From Chitinophagaceae bacterium (GTDB lineage Bacteria > Bacteroidota > Bacteroidia > Chitinophagales > Chitinophagaceae), in contig CANFHA010000015.1 of assembly GCA_947446645.1 (NCBI GenBank), positions 62,001 to 126,000 of the forward strand: a stretch of DNA of 64,000 nt, given 5' to 3'. The stretch's first letter is position 1. Each line of letters begins with the position of its first letter. The notes beneath the pieces are model-generated. The model was not told the origin of the DNA and did no database searches. It saw nothing but the letters and a program-made list of their open reading frames with translations. Below are positions 52,109 to 62,278 of this stretch, one piece after another. The position numbers were made by a program, and so were the translations under genes.

Positions 52109-55100
52109 TTGAAGGGCAAGGGTAATTTAGGATACAGGTTTTTAGTTTTCATCGCACTGATGATAGCTATAGCAAATGCAGCCGCCAGGGGCTACCACCC
52201 TTTCTATGCCTTCTATGAGCCGACAGATAAAGATGACAGCACCGCAGACCGAAAGAAAGACAGTATCGAAAGAGCACTACAAGCCAAGAGAGACTCCCTC
52301 CACTTTCCGCTCCACGACCAGACCGGTGACCCGGTAACAGATTACAATCGCCCAAAAAGCATAGACCTGGCCGACCCTAAAAATCAAAGCCAGGGTTTTG
52401 ATTATGATGCCGATGGCAACCGGTACTACTTTTCTGAGCGCATGGGCAACGAATTTTTGCGCAATCCTACGTACCTCACCATGGATGAGTACCTGAAGTA
52501 CAGGGGCAAACAGGACCAGGATGCCTATTGGCAGCGCCGGCTTGATGCCCTTATGCTCTTCAACAAAACACCCGAGCTGCCACAGATGTATAAGGAAGGT
52601 CTGTTTGACCGCATTTTCGGCAGCAATACCATATCTGTAAAGCCCCAGGGCAATGTTGACGTAACCTTTGGCGGCAACTGGCAAAACATAAAGAATCCTA
52701 CGCTTACCCAGCGTGCGCAGAAATACGGCGTGTTCGACTTTGACATGCAGATGAACATCAACCTGCTGGCGCAGGTGGGCGACAAACTAAAGCTGAACAT
52801 CAGTAACAATACCAAAGCTACATTTGACTACCAGAATGTGCAGAAGCTGGACTATAGCGGCAAGGAAGATGAAATGCTTAAGAAGATAGAAGCCGGTAAC
52901 GTGAGCTTCCCTTTGAAAAGCAATCTTATCAGTGGTGTGCAATCGCTGTTTGGTCTCAAAACAAAATTGCAGTTTGGTAAGCTTTGGGTAACGGCCGTGA
53001 TCTCGCAGCAGAAATCGCAACGCAAGAGCCTGACCGTGCAGGGCGGTGCACAGTCGCAGCAGATAGCCATAAAGGCCGACAACTACGATGAGAATAAGGA
53101 CTTCCTGCTTGGCCAGTATTTCCGCGACAACTACAATAAGGCAATGGCTAACTTCCCGTTACTCAACTCGCAGGTCACCATCAGCAAAGTAGAAATATGG
53201 GTTACTAACCGCACAGGTGCGGTAACAGGCGTGCGCGATGTGCTCGGCTTTATGGACCTTGGCGAGGGCACACCATACCTGCAGCAAATGAACAACCCTA
53301 ACAGCGGCATACGTGATGGGCTGCCGGACAACAGGGCCAACAGGCTGTATACACAATTGGTTCAAAGTCCTAATGGACGTTTGCAGCGCTCTGCTACCAA
53401 TGCCGCGGTAAATCTTGGCCTCACGCAGGGGCAGGATTTTGAACGTACCACAGCCCGCCAGCTTGCACCTACCGAGTTCACCTTCAACTCGCAGCTGGGT
53501 TATATAATGCTGAATACCCAGCTCAACTCGGATGATGTGCTGGGCGTAGCGTATCGTTATACCTATCGCGGTAAGGTGTACCAGGTGGGTGAGTTTGCTG
53601 AAGACCTTCCGCCGGATACGACTAACCCTAAAGTACTTTACCTGAAATTACTGAAAGGCACTGCGTCGCGCCCAACCTTGCCGGTGTGGAAGCTGATGAT
53701 GAAAAACATCTACTCACTCGGCGGTTTCGGCGTATCGCGTGAGAATTTCACTTTAAATATCCTGTACCAGGACCCGGGCGGTGGCGAGCGCAGGTATATG
53801 CCTGAGGGACATGATGCCGGTATCCCTTTCCTTACTTTGTTAAACCTGGACAGGCTGAATACCCAGGGCGAGCGCTCGCCGGACGGAGTGTTCGACTTTG
53901 TAGAAGGGCTGACCATAAACACACAGCAGGGCAAGATCATCTTCCCTGTGCTGGAGCCATTTGGTAAAGACCTGCTGCCCGCAGTTATAGACTCTACGAA
54001 AGGTATTACGCCAGACCCAATTCTGAGGCGCAAGTATATCTTCCAGGTGCTCTATGACTCTACAAAGACCGTTGCCATGCAATCGCAGTCTAACGACAGG
54101 TATATCATGCGTGGCTCCTACAAATCCTCGTCTTCGTCCGAAATATTTTTGGGCGGTTTCAATATACCGCAGGGCTCTGTATCGGTATCAGCCGGCGGCA
54201 CAAGGCTGGTAGAGAACCAGGACTATACTGTAGACTACGGCCTGGGCAGATTAAAAATTATCAATACCGGCATTCTTAATTCCGGCGTGCCTATAAACAT
54301 CCAGTATGAGGATAATGCAACCTTTGGCTTTCAGCAGCAGAATTTCATGGCTGCCCGACTGGACTACTATGTGAACAAAAACCTGACACTCGGTACTACA
54401 GTAATGAGGCTCAACGAGCGTCCGTTCACACAGCAGGTATCTTATGGCGATGATCCTATCAAGAATACGGTACTTGGTGCAGATGCGAACTACCAGACCG
54501 AATTCCCGGCCCTTACCCGGCTGCTTGACAAACTACCTATCTATTCCACTACTGCATCGTCTTTCGTAAACAGCAACCTGGAAGTTGCGGCCCTCCTTCC
54601 CGGCCACCCAAAGCAGATAGACGCGCTGGACCCCGAAGGATCTATATACATAGACAACTTTGAGGGTACCAGCAGCGCATACGATCTTAAGTTCCCGGCC
54701 CAGTCATGGTCGCTGGCCTCTACGCCCTTCGGTGCCATAGACAGGGCGGCGCACAGCCTTTTCCCTGAGGCTCAGCTGGATGACCAGCTGATAAACGGCG
54801 CGAACAGGGCCCGCCTGGCCTGGTACAATATAGAACCTACCCTGGTAGACCCGGGCTCCACGGCACCTGCCTATGTGAGCAAGGATCCTAACCAGCACTA
54901 TATAAGAATGATATCGCTGCAGGACGTATTCCCGAATCAGCAGTTCCCTGCACTGCAAAACGCCGCCAGTACATTCGACCTTGGTTATTATCCAAAAGAA
55001 AGAGGACCCTACAACTTTGATGTAAATCCATCAGTTTATACAGCAGGTGTAAATTCGGACGGTACACTCGCCGCACCCGAAACAAGGTGGGGCGGTATCA

Positions 55101-58100
55101 CACGCCCTATTGACAATACCGACTTTGAATCATCCAATGTAGAGTATATTCAGTTTTGGGTGATGGATCCCTTTATCAATAACCCTACAGCAGCAGGTGG
55201 CTCGCTGTATTTTAACCTGGGCAATGTATCTGAGGACATCCTTAAGGACTCAAGGATGTTCTTTGAAAATGGAATCCCTTCGCCTTTTGATGGAACCAAA
55301 CTCGACACCACGGCATGGGGCTATCTGCCGAAATTCGAGCAACAAATAACACGCGCATTCGACAACGATAACACAGCCCGTACGCTGCAGGATGTAGGAT
55401 ACGATGGTCTACCGGACACGTCTTCGATACCAGGCCAGCTTACGGAACAAAAGAAATTTGAAAACTTCCTTACACAGCTTCGCCAAAAAATAGGCGCCGC
55501 AAACCCGGCATACCAGCAGGCATTGAGTGATCCGTCTAACGATGACTACCACTATTTCCGTGGTTCAGATTTTGACACGGTAAACAACGGAATAGGGCTT
55601 GGGGTACTTGCGCGCTACAAGCGCTACAACAGCCCACAGGGCAACTCACCTATTACCGACCCAAAATCTTCTTACGCCACCTCATCTACAACGATTCCGG
55701 AATCGGAAGATATTAACCGGGACAACACGCTGAATGAAGGCGAGAGCTACTTCCAGTATCGTATTGATATGACGCCAAACATGCAGGTTGGCCAGAACAA
55801 TATCATCAACATTCAGCCCAGCCTGGTAAAATTGCCTAACGGTAACACGGAAGAAGAAAAATGGTACCAGTTTAAAATACCTATTGAGAGCTATGATCAC
55901 AAAGTTGGCGGCATCGGCGACTTCCGTTCCATCCGCTTCCTCCGCATGTTCATGGCCGGCTGGAGAGATAGCGCAATCCTTCGGTTTGCCACGCTGGAGC
56001 TGGGCCGCAACCAATGGCGCAACTATAAATACTCGCTGCAGACACCGGGCGAAGAGTCTCCACAACAAAACCAGGGCCTTACTGACTTCACCGTCACATC
56101 TGTCAGCATTGAGGAAAACGGATCACGGTCACCAATACCGTATGTAATACCTCCGGGAGTGAACCGCCAGCTGTCTACTGTGGCACAGGGTTCCACTATC
56201 CAGCTAAATGAAAGAGCACTTTCCCTGAAAACCTGCGCACTGCAGGATGGAGATGCACGCGCCGTGTACAAAGAGGTGAATGTGGATATGCGCCAGTTCT
56301 CCTACCTGCGTATGTTTGTACACGCTGAGAGCGCAGTAGGTCAGCCGGTGGTAAGAAATGCTGATGTGGATGCCTTTATACGTATAGGCAGTGACTTCAC
56401 TAACAACTATTACGAATACCGTATGCCGCTGGCGGTAACCTCACCGGTTGCAGCTTCAGCAGCCTCTTCAGATCTCGTATGGCCTGCATCAAATGAAATG
56501 AACATAGTATTGCAGGACCTGGTAAACGCAAAAAAGAAACGCGACGAACTGGGCTGGCAAACATTTGTGCCTTACTATGACAAAGACTCCAAGGGCAACA
56601 TAATAGTTATTGTGGGCAACCCCAACATAGGTGGTGCAAAAAATATAATGCTGGGCCTGCTGAACCCTAAAAAAACAAACACTACCCAGGGCGATGACGG
56701 GCTGCCAAAATGCGTAGAAGTATGGTTTGATGAACTACGTATGGCTGGCATCAATGACCAGGCCGGCTATGCTGCGGCAGGTAAGGTTGCCGTTCAGTTG
56801 GCGGACTTTGGCAATGTAAATCTTTCCGGCAGCATGCATACTGCCGGGTATGGCAATATAGACCAGAAGATACAGCAGCGCTCTCAGGATCAGTACACCC
56901 AATACAACACTTCTACCAACCTGGCACTAGGTAAGCTGATGCCTAAGGATTGGGGCGTGCAGCTTCCGTTCTTTGCCGGCTACACACAAAGCGTAAGCAA
57001 CCCCAAATATGACCCCAATGATGCCGACGTACTGATAAGTGATGAGCTGAGCAAAGCACGGTCTGCCGCCGCACGCGACTCCATAAAGAACGCGACACAG
57101 GATTTTACATCTATTAAAAGCTTCAACTTCACGAACGTAAAGATCACCGGAAACAGCACAGCTACTGCCAAGCCCCGTAAGATCTGGAGCATAAAGAACT
57201 TTGATTTCAGCTATTCGTACAACGACCAGAAGAAACACAACCCAACTGTAACAATGGACGAATTGAAGACGCAGAAATATGGCCTGGGTTATACCTACGC
57301 CATCAAATCAAAACCAATTGAGCCTTTTAAAAAGTACATCCGGTCAAAATCCAAATGGTTTTCATTGGTGAAAGACTTCAATTTTAATCCGCTTCCGTCC
57401 AGCCTGTCTATGCGCAATGACCTTACGCGTATAAATGAGAAAACACAGGTGCGGAATATAAACGACGGCAGCGACTACCAGATACAGCCCACGTTCTACA
57501 AAATCTTCAACTGGAACCGCGTCTACAACCTGCGCTGGGAGCTTGCTAAATCCCTTTCTTTCGACTATTCGGCTACTAATATCTCGCGTATTGATGAGCC
57601 TTATGGGGAAGTGAATACAAAGGCCAAAAAGGACTCTCTTTGGAACAGGGTAAAGACGTTTGGTCACAATACTTCCTATGCGCAAACTTTCAACAGTACC
57701 TACAATGTGCCACTGGCAAAGCTGCCGGCCACGGACTGGATAACCGTTCGCCTTGGTTATGCAGCAAACTACTCATGGACCGGAGCCGCGCCGGTAGCTT
57801 ACGATCTTGGCAATACCATTGGCAATACACAAACCAAAACACTGACAGGAGAACTGAACCTAACCCAGCTTTACAATAAATCAAGGTATCTCAAAGCGCT
57901 GAATGCTAAGCCCGGGCCAAAACCTGGTGAAAAGCCCGTTGAAAAGAACGGCCCTGCAGGCCCTTCCGGTGACAATGGTAAAAACCTGAAAGACCTCCGT
58001 CAGTCAAAAACAGGCGGTGGCAAGGGCGGGCAACAAGACCCGGTCAATGGCACCGAGGATAATAATAGCGGCAGCACTGGCACTGGCAATACCAGCGGTG

Positions 58101-60028
58101 GCGGCAAGACCGGCAACGCAGGTGGCAATATTAGTGCAGCAGCCGGCAATGGAAATAGCAACAACGGCGGCGGCACATCCGGTAACAATGCAGGCGGAAA
58201 CACCGGTAACACTAACATTGGAACCAACGGTGTGGGCAGCACGGGCACAGGCACCAACACTGCCACCGGCGGCGGGAGCAATACCAATAACGGCAAGGGT
58301 GGAACCGGCAATAACGGTACCGGCATCGCAGGTGGCAACACAGGCACAGGTGGCAAGCAGGACAGTACAAAGAAAGGCGGCAGCACAACCGGCAGTGCCG
58401 GCAACACCGGCACTACAAGCACTGGCGGTACGTCTACGCTCCAGAACATAACTAACGGGAACCTGACGGATGACCAGCTGGACTCAATGGTGCAGGCGCA
58501 GAAAGACCAGGATGCTGCAAAAAGAGCAGCAGAAAAGGCGAAAAAGAAAGCTGCGAAAAAAGCTGCAAGAAAATTAAGACGCAGTAAACCACCTGTACTT
58601 TCAACAACAGAGCAAGTAATTGGCCATATCCTTACCATGGTAAACAGGGTGACACTGAACTATACCGAAACGGGTGGTACTATATTGCCGGGCTATATGG
58701 ATAGTACGCGGTTCATGGGGGTTAACAACTATTCAAGCGCTCCGGGCTTTAACTTTGTATATGGCTACCAGCCCAACTACAGCTGGCTCGCGTCGCAGGC
58801 AGCCGCAGGCAGGCTCACAAGGGATTCCCTGTTCAATGCCCAGTTCCAGCAAACGTATTCGCGTAATATAAACGCCACGGCTACTATACAGCCACAAAAA
58901 GATTTCAGGATCGACCTCACACTGACACAGACATTCAGCAAATCGCACTCTGAGCTATATGCTGATACACTTGGAAAGAATGGTCCGAATGTGTTTAACC
59001 ATTTTAATCCATTTGAGACCGGATCCTTCAACATCAGTTATGTGGCGCTTCGCAGCATGTTCAATAGCACAGATGTAACCTCTGATATCTATAAGCAATT
59101 CCTGAATGACAGGCCAATAATATCCCAACGTATAGGCAGGAGCAACCCGTATACCAACAGCGTACCCGACCCATCTAACCCCGGGTATACCAAAGGCTAC
59201 GGTCCATTCTCGCAGGATGTGTTAGTTCCTTCCTTTATTGCGGCATATTCTGGTAAAGACGCCAGCACAGCGCCATTGGTAGACTACACCCATGTGGGCG
59301 TTCACAATAATCCGTTCAGATATTTCACACCGCTGCCTAACTGGAAAGTGAATTATAACGGCCTGAGCAAAATACCATTGATGTCAAAGATCTTCTCAAA
59401 CTTTGTCATCAACCATGCTTATACCGGCACTATGTCTATGAACGGGTTTAATTCGAACCTGCTCTTCAATGACCTTTACGGCCTTGGCTTCCCATCGTTT
59501 ATTGATTCCAACTCGCACAACTACATTCCGTTCTTCCAGGTACCGAACGTCACCATTTCACAGGCGTTCAATCCGTTGATAGGATTTGATGCTGCGCTTA
59601 AGAATCACCTCACCGGCAAGTTTGAAATTCGCAAGTCAAAGATGGAAAGCCTGAGCCTTATAGACTACCAGATAAGCGAGAACGCTAGCACTGAATATGT
59701 GATAGGTATGGGCTACCGCAAAAAGGGCATCAAGCTGCCATTCAAGGTATTTGGCGTTACCAAGTTGAAGAACGAGCTGATCATGAAAATGGACATTGGT
59801 ATCCGCGATGACAAATCAAGCAATACCTTCTTTGCCAACAATATCAGTGTAGTGTCGCGGGGACAGAAAGTAATAAGAATATCGCCGTCTGTAGACTATT
59901 CGGTAAACCAGAAGCTGACCCTTCACTTCTTCTTCGACCGGTCGCAAACAATACCATATGTGTCTAACTCATACCCCACTACCACAACCCGGGCTGGACT
60001 GACACTACGGTTTATCTTTGCGAATTAG
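52109..60028 (+). CDS. sprA: T9SS outer-membrane translocon SprA (Sov)
   Basis: 2639 residues, starting at TTG 52109 with an AAAGGA site 8 bp before it; signal peptide KGNLGYRFLVFIALMIAIAN ends at AAARG. The whole protein matches SprA/Sov, the 36-strand barrel that moves cargo with C-terminal tags across the outer membrane: YDADGNRYYFSERMGNEFLR, DRIFGSNTISVKPQGNVDVT, EFTFNSQLGYIMLNTQLNSD, LDPEGSIYIDNFEGTSSAYD, RSIRFLRMFMAGWRDSAILR, CVEVWFDELRMAGINDQAGY, and strand-rich C-terminal SNSYPTTTTRAGLTLRFIFA. Between barrel strands lies an extra segment: residues ~1967-2111 are almost pure Gly/Asn/Thr/Ser and ~2131-2159 are Lys/Ala/Arg-rich (KRAAEKAKKKAAKKAARKLR). This makes it longer than most SprA proteins. 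It exports the T9SS cargos found here. Confidence 0.97.
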   Translation: MKGKGNLGYRFLVFIALMIAIANAAARGYHPFYAFYEPTDKDDSTADRKKDSIERALQAKRDSLHFPLHDQTGDPVTDYNRPKSIDLADPKNQSQGFDYDADGNRYYFSERMGNEFLRNPTYLTMDEYLKYRGKQDQDAYWQRRLDALMLFNKTPELPQMYKEGLFDRIFGSNTISVKPQGNVDVTFGGNWQNIKNPTLTQRAQKYGVFDFDMQMNINLLAQVGDKLKLNISNNTKATFDYQNVQKLDYSGKEDEMLKKIEAGNVSFPLKSNLISGVQSLFGLKTKLQFGKLWVTAVISQQKSQRKSLTVQGGAQSQQIAIKADNYDENKDFLLGQYFRDNYNKAMANFPLLNSQVTISKVEIWVTNRTGAVTGVRDVLGFMDLGEGTPYLQQMNNPNSGIRDGLPDNRANRLYTQLVQSPNGRLQRSATNAAVNLGLTQGQDFERTTARQLAPTEFTFNSQLGYIMLNTQLNSDDVLGVAYRYTYRGKVYQVGEFAEDLPPDTTNPKVLYLKLLKGTASRPTLPVWKLMMKNIYSLGGFGVSRENFTLNILYQDPGGGERRYMPEGHDAGIPFLTLLNLDRLNTQGERSPDGVFDFVEGLTINTQQGKIIFPVLEPFGKDLLPAVIDSTKGITPDPILRRKYIFQVLYDSTKTVAMQSQSNDRYIMRGSYKSSSSSEIFLGGFNIPQGSVSVSAGGTRLVENQDYTVDYGLGRLKIINTGILNSGVPINIQYEDNATFGFQQQNFMAARLDYYVNKNLTLGTTVMRLNERPFTQQVSYGDDPIKNTVLGADANYQTEFPALTRLLDKLPIYSTTASSFVNSNLEVAALLPGHPKQIDALDPEGSIYIDNFEGTSSAYDLKFPAQSWSLASTPFGAIDRAAHSLFPEAQLDDQLINGANRARLAWYNIEPTLVDPGSTAPAYVSKDPNQHYIRMISLQDVFPNQQFPALQNAASTFDLGYYPKERGPYNFDVNPSVYTAGVNSDGTLAAPETRWGGITRPIDNTDFESSNVEYIQFWVMDPFINNPTAAGGSLYFNLGNVSEDILKDSRMFFENGIPSPFDGTKLDTTAWGYLPKFEQQITRAFDNDNTARTLQDVGYDGLPDTSSIPGQLTEQKKFENFLTQLRQKIGAANPAYQQALSDPSNDDYHYFRGSDFDTVNNGIGLGVLARYKRYNSPQGNSPITDPKSSYATSSTTIPESEDINRDNTLNEGESYFQYRIDMTPNMQVGQNNIINIQPSLVKLPNGNTEEEKWYQFKIPIESYDHKVGGIGDFRSIRFLRMFMAGWRDSAILRFATLELGRNQWRNYKYSLQTPGEESPQQNQGLTDFTVTSVSIEENGSRSPIPYVIPPGVNRQLSTVAQGSTIQLNERALSLKTCALQDGDARAVYKEVNVDMRQFSYLRMFVHAESAVGQPVVRNADVDAFIRIGSDFTNNYYEYRMPLAVTSPVAASAASSDLVWPASNEMNIVLQDLVNAKKKRDELGWQTFVPYYDKDSKGNIIVIVGNPNIGGAKNIMLGLLNPKKTNTTQGDDGLPKCVEVWFDELRMAGINDQAGYAAAGKVAVQLADFGNVNLSGSMHTAGYGNIDQKIQQRSQDQYTQYNTSTNLALGKLMPKDWGVQLPFFAGYTQSVSNPKYDPNDADVLISDELSKARSAAARDSIKNATQDFTSIKSFNFTNVKITGNSTATAKPRKIWSIKNFDFSYSYNDQKKHNPTVTMDELKTQKYGLGYTYAIKSKPIEPFKKYIRSKSKWFSLVKDFNFNPLPSSLSMRNDLTRINEKTQVRNINDGSDYQIQPTFYKIFNWNRVYNLRWELAKSLSFDYSATNISRIDEPYGEVNTKAKKDSLWNRVKTFGHNTSYAQTFNSTYNVPLAKLPATDWITVRLGYAANYSWTGAAPVAYDLGNTIGNTQTKTLTGELNLTQLYNKSRYLKALNAKPGPKPGEKPVEKNGPAGPSGDNGKNLKDLRQSKTGGGKGGQQDPVNGTEDNNSGSTGTGNTSGGGKTGNAGGNISAAAGNGNSNNGGGTSGNNAGGNTGNTNIGTNGVGSTGTGTNTATGGGSNTNNGKGGTGNNGTGIAGGNTGTGGKQDSTKKGGSTTGSAGNTGTTSTGGTSTLQNITNGNLTDDQLDSMVQAQKDQDAAKRAAEKAKKKAAKKAARKLRRSKPPVLSTTEQVIGHILTMVNRVTLNYTETGGTILPGYMDSTRFMGVNNYSSAPGFNFVYGYQPNYSWLASQAAAGRLTRDSLFNAQFQQTYSRNINATATIQPQKDFRIDLTLTQTFSKSHSELYADTLGKNGPNVFNHFNPFETGSFNISYVALRSMFNSTDVTSDIYKQFLNDRPIISQRIGRSNPYTNSVPDPSNPGYTKGYGPFSQDVLVPSFIAAYSGKDASTAPLVDYTHVGVHNNPFRYFTPLPNWKVNYNGLSKIPLMSKIFSNFVINHAYTGTMSMNGFNSNLLFNDLYGLGFPSFIDSNSHNYIPFFQVPNVTISQAFNPLIGFDAALKNHLTGKFEIRKSKMESLSLIDYQISENASTEYVIGMGYRKKGIKLPFKVFGVTKLKNELIMKMDIGIRDDKSSNTFFANNISVVSRGQKVIRISPSVDYSVNQKLTLHFFFDRSQTIPYVSNSYPTTTTRAGLTLRFIFAN

Positions 60029-60039
60029 TAGAAACGCTC

Positions 60040-61629
60040 ATGCAGAAAATAGTACAGGCCTTACTGTTTGTTGGGTTGGGTTTGTGCCTGCTGCAGGTAT
60101 GGACCCCGGCATATTACATTACCGGCGACGGCCCCTGCCATTTGTACAATGCGCAGGTTTTGCATGACCTATGGTGTCATCAGAATACTGATTTTTACAC
60201 GCGCTATTACAGCGTATCTACCCACCCCGACCCTAACTGGCTATCCACGATAGCACTTTCGCTGCTGTTATATATTTTCAATGGCATTGTGGCTGAAAAA
60301 ATCCTGCTATCACTATATGTGCTGGTTTTCGTTAGCGGCTTTTACTCATTGCTGAAGAAAATAAGCGGCGGCACATCATATTGGCTGTTAGCGCTCTTCC
60401 TCTTTGTATTTCCGCACGAGTTGGCAAAAGGTTTTTACAACAGCACCTTTGGTATTGCGTTTTATTTCTGGGCCATATGGGGCTGGTTGCGCTTCCTTGA
60501 GAAAAGGTCTATAGTTAGTTCCCTTGTTTTCCTGGCGCTTACTGCGTTGACTTATTTCACCCATCTTCTTGCATTCGGGTTCGAGGCTTTTACCTGTGCA
60601 GCACTGGTTGTATCCTATACGCTAGCAGAAAACAAGGGGAAACCTGCAAAATACTTTATAGCGTATGCGGGCTGGCTGGGGCTGTTTCTAGCACCATTTC
60701 TGCTGCTGATGCTCATGTTCACCCGGCAGCAGGGCGGTCTTCAGTTGTCGCTGGGTCATCACTTCCACCGCCTGGTGGAATTGGCGCAGCTTAAATACAT
60801 GGTAAACATCACCGCTGGCGAAGATGTATTTGCGTTGGCAGCTGGTGTCACTATTCTATCCCTATTTTCATATGTCCTTATCCGGTACAAAATCAGGACT
60901 GGCCTCCACAAATACGACGGCTTTTTGCTGGCACTAACACTCGCCGGTTTCGTTTATCTATTTTTCCCCGAAAGCTTTCTGGGCAGGCTGATACTGATAA
61001 ATATGAGGGTGCAACCTATTGTAGCCGCTCTTGTTGTTTGTTGCATTGCTTACTTCCCTGGCGGACAAAAAATAAAAAATGCTGGGGCACTTATACTATT
61101 TACCTGTTTCATATGCCTGACTTTACTAAGAATTCAATGTTTAATAACAGCGTCAAAAGCTGTTACAGATTATGGTTCTCCCTGCAATAGCATCAAGCCT
61201 CATTCAATAGTGCTGCCGCTTGATTTTTCACCTGCGGGTAAGGATGAGCAGGGTTGTATCATCGCCAGCAGGAATTACCTCTTCTCACATGCCGCAGACT
61301 ACATGGGCCTGAAAAAGCCATTAATAATGCTGGACAACTACGAAGCCAATATGGGCTACTTCCCATTATTATGGAATGAGCAACTGAATCCTTACCACCA
61401 CCTGGATAGGGCCGAAGGAATAGAAGGGCTGCCACCCTCGGCAAGTATCTCTGCTTACAAGCGGTATTCCGGCGTTACTATTGACTACATAATTATGTGG
61501 TGCTACGATGCCGCCTTTCTGGAAAATCAGCACTTCAGGGCTTTATATAACGAGATCCAGGCGGGCTATCATATGGTATACACATCTCCTACAGGTAGAA
61601 CCATTTTGTACGAGGCCAACGTACATTGA
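60040..61629 (+). CDS. Polytopic membrane protein, GT-C-like
   Basis: 529 residues with ~10-11 spans. The first loop YITGDGPCHLYNAQVLHDLW carries the acidic/aromatic motif at the position of the GT-C catalytic Asp, and THPDPNWLSTIALSLLLYIF follows. The C-terminal ~150 residues are soluble, with PHSIVLPLDFSPAGKDEQGC and LDNYEANMGYFPLLWNEQLN. Relatives in Bacteroidota are hypothetical membrane proteins; a sugar-transfer role is an inference. It starts 11 bp after sprA and may be cotranscribed with it. Confidence 0.7.
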   Translation: MQKIVQALLFVGLGLCLLQVWTPAYYITGDGPCHLYNAQVLHDLWCHQNTDFYTRYYSVSTHPDPNWLSTIALSLLLYIFNGIVAEKILLSLYVLVFVSGFYSLLKKISGGTSYWLLALFLFVFPHELAKGFYNSTFGIAFYFWAIWGWLRFLEKRSIVSSLVFLALTALTYFTHLLAFGFEAFTCAALVVSYTLAENKGKPAKYFIAYAGWLGLFLAPFLLLMLMFTRQQGGLQLSLGHHFHRLVELAQLKYMVNITAGEDVFALAAGVTILSLFSYVLIRYKIRTGLHKYDGFLLALTLAGFVYLFFPESFLGRLILINMRVQPIVAALVVCCIAYFPGGQKIKNAGALILFTCFICLTLLRIQCLITASKAVTDYGSPCNSIKPHSIVLPLDFSPAGKDEQGCIIASRNYLFSHAADYMGLKKPLIMLDNYEANMGYFPLLWNEQLNPYHHLDRAEGIEGLPPSASISAYKRYSGVTIDYIIMWCYDAAFLENQHFRALYNEIQAGYHMVYTSPTGRTILYEANVH

Positions 61630-61659
61630 CCTAAATCCGCCTTCTCAGGATAATTTAGT

Positions 61660-61667
61660 TATTTTTG
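61660..61667 (+). promoter_or_regulatory. TAnnTTTG -7 box
   Basis: TATTTTTG, 24 bp before the ATG at 61692. The preceding gene stops 31 bp upstream of the box, so the small secreted protein can have its own promoter. Confidence 0.6.
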
Positions 61668-61691
61668 GCGCTTAGTAACAATTTTACAGCA

Positions 61692-62261
61692 ATGCACATT
61701 TACAATTTTTTGGCAGGTACGCTCCTATTTTCCTCATTGTGCTTTGGCGCAAATGCTCAGAGTGAAGACTGGAAGAAAAAAGATCTTGAAGAAAAAAGGA
61801 AGGTTTGGGTAAATGCAAATCTGTACACAGCACAGGATGCCATTGATTTTATCACCACTACCTATAAAGACTTTACCGTGCTGTCGTCAAAACGGTCGGT
61901 AGAAAGTGGCATATTCAAGCGCACCATCAAGTATAGCGACTGTGAGCTTACCATAGAGACAGAAAGCCGCCAGCAGGAATCTATGTGGAAGTCAGACCAT
62001 GAATTTGTGAAAGACATAGTGGTAATAGATATGGACCTGGTAATGCTTGATGGCAATGATATAAAGCCTAAGAGCACAGAAAAGCCTAAAGGCCTTTTTG
62101 AGGGCAAAACGTACGGGCACTTTCATAAAATACCTTCCTACTCTATTCTTTCCGGTGTGCCCAACAAGGATGATAACGACAAATTTGCCAACCTGCACTA
62201 CGAGCAGCATTTACAGTGGGCTTTCCAGTTTTTGATAGATGAGTGCAAAGACAGAAAGTAA
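61692..62261 (+). CDS. Small secreted protein of unknown function
   Basis: 189 residues from ATG 61692, which gives the signal peptide MHIYNFLAGTLLFSSLCFGA ending NAQ; the longer frame to 61665 does not. The mature part begins SEDWKKKDLEEKRKVWVNAN and alternates helices and strands (YTAQDAIDFITTTYKDFTVL, ESGIFKRTIKYSDCELTIET). A Lys/Pro-rich stretch (KPKSTEKPKG) lies in the middle and the end is EQHLQWAFQFLIDECKDRK. No family recognised. Its 3' end converges with the sigma-54 regulator gene, 17 bp apart. Confidence 0.75.
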   Translation: MHIYNFLAGTLLFSSLCFGANAQSEDWKKKDLEEKRKVWVNANLYTAQDAIDFITTTYKDFTVLSSKRSVESGIFKRTIKYSDCELTIETESRQQESMWKSDHEFVKDIVVIDMDLVMLDGNDIKPKSTEKPKGLFEGKTYGHFHKIPSYSILSGVPNKDDNDKFANLHYEQHLQWAFQFLIDECKDRK

Positions 62262-62278
62262 CTTTTCAATCTAAATTA

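Noticed and set aside
58000-58638. 212-codon minus-strand Pro/Val/Leu-rich frame
   Set aside because: Antisense of the Gly-rich insertion of SprA.
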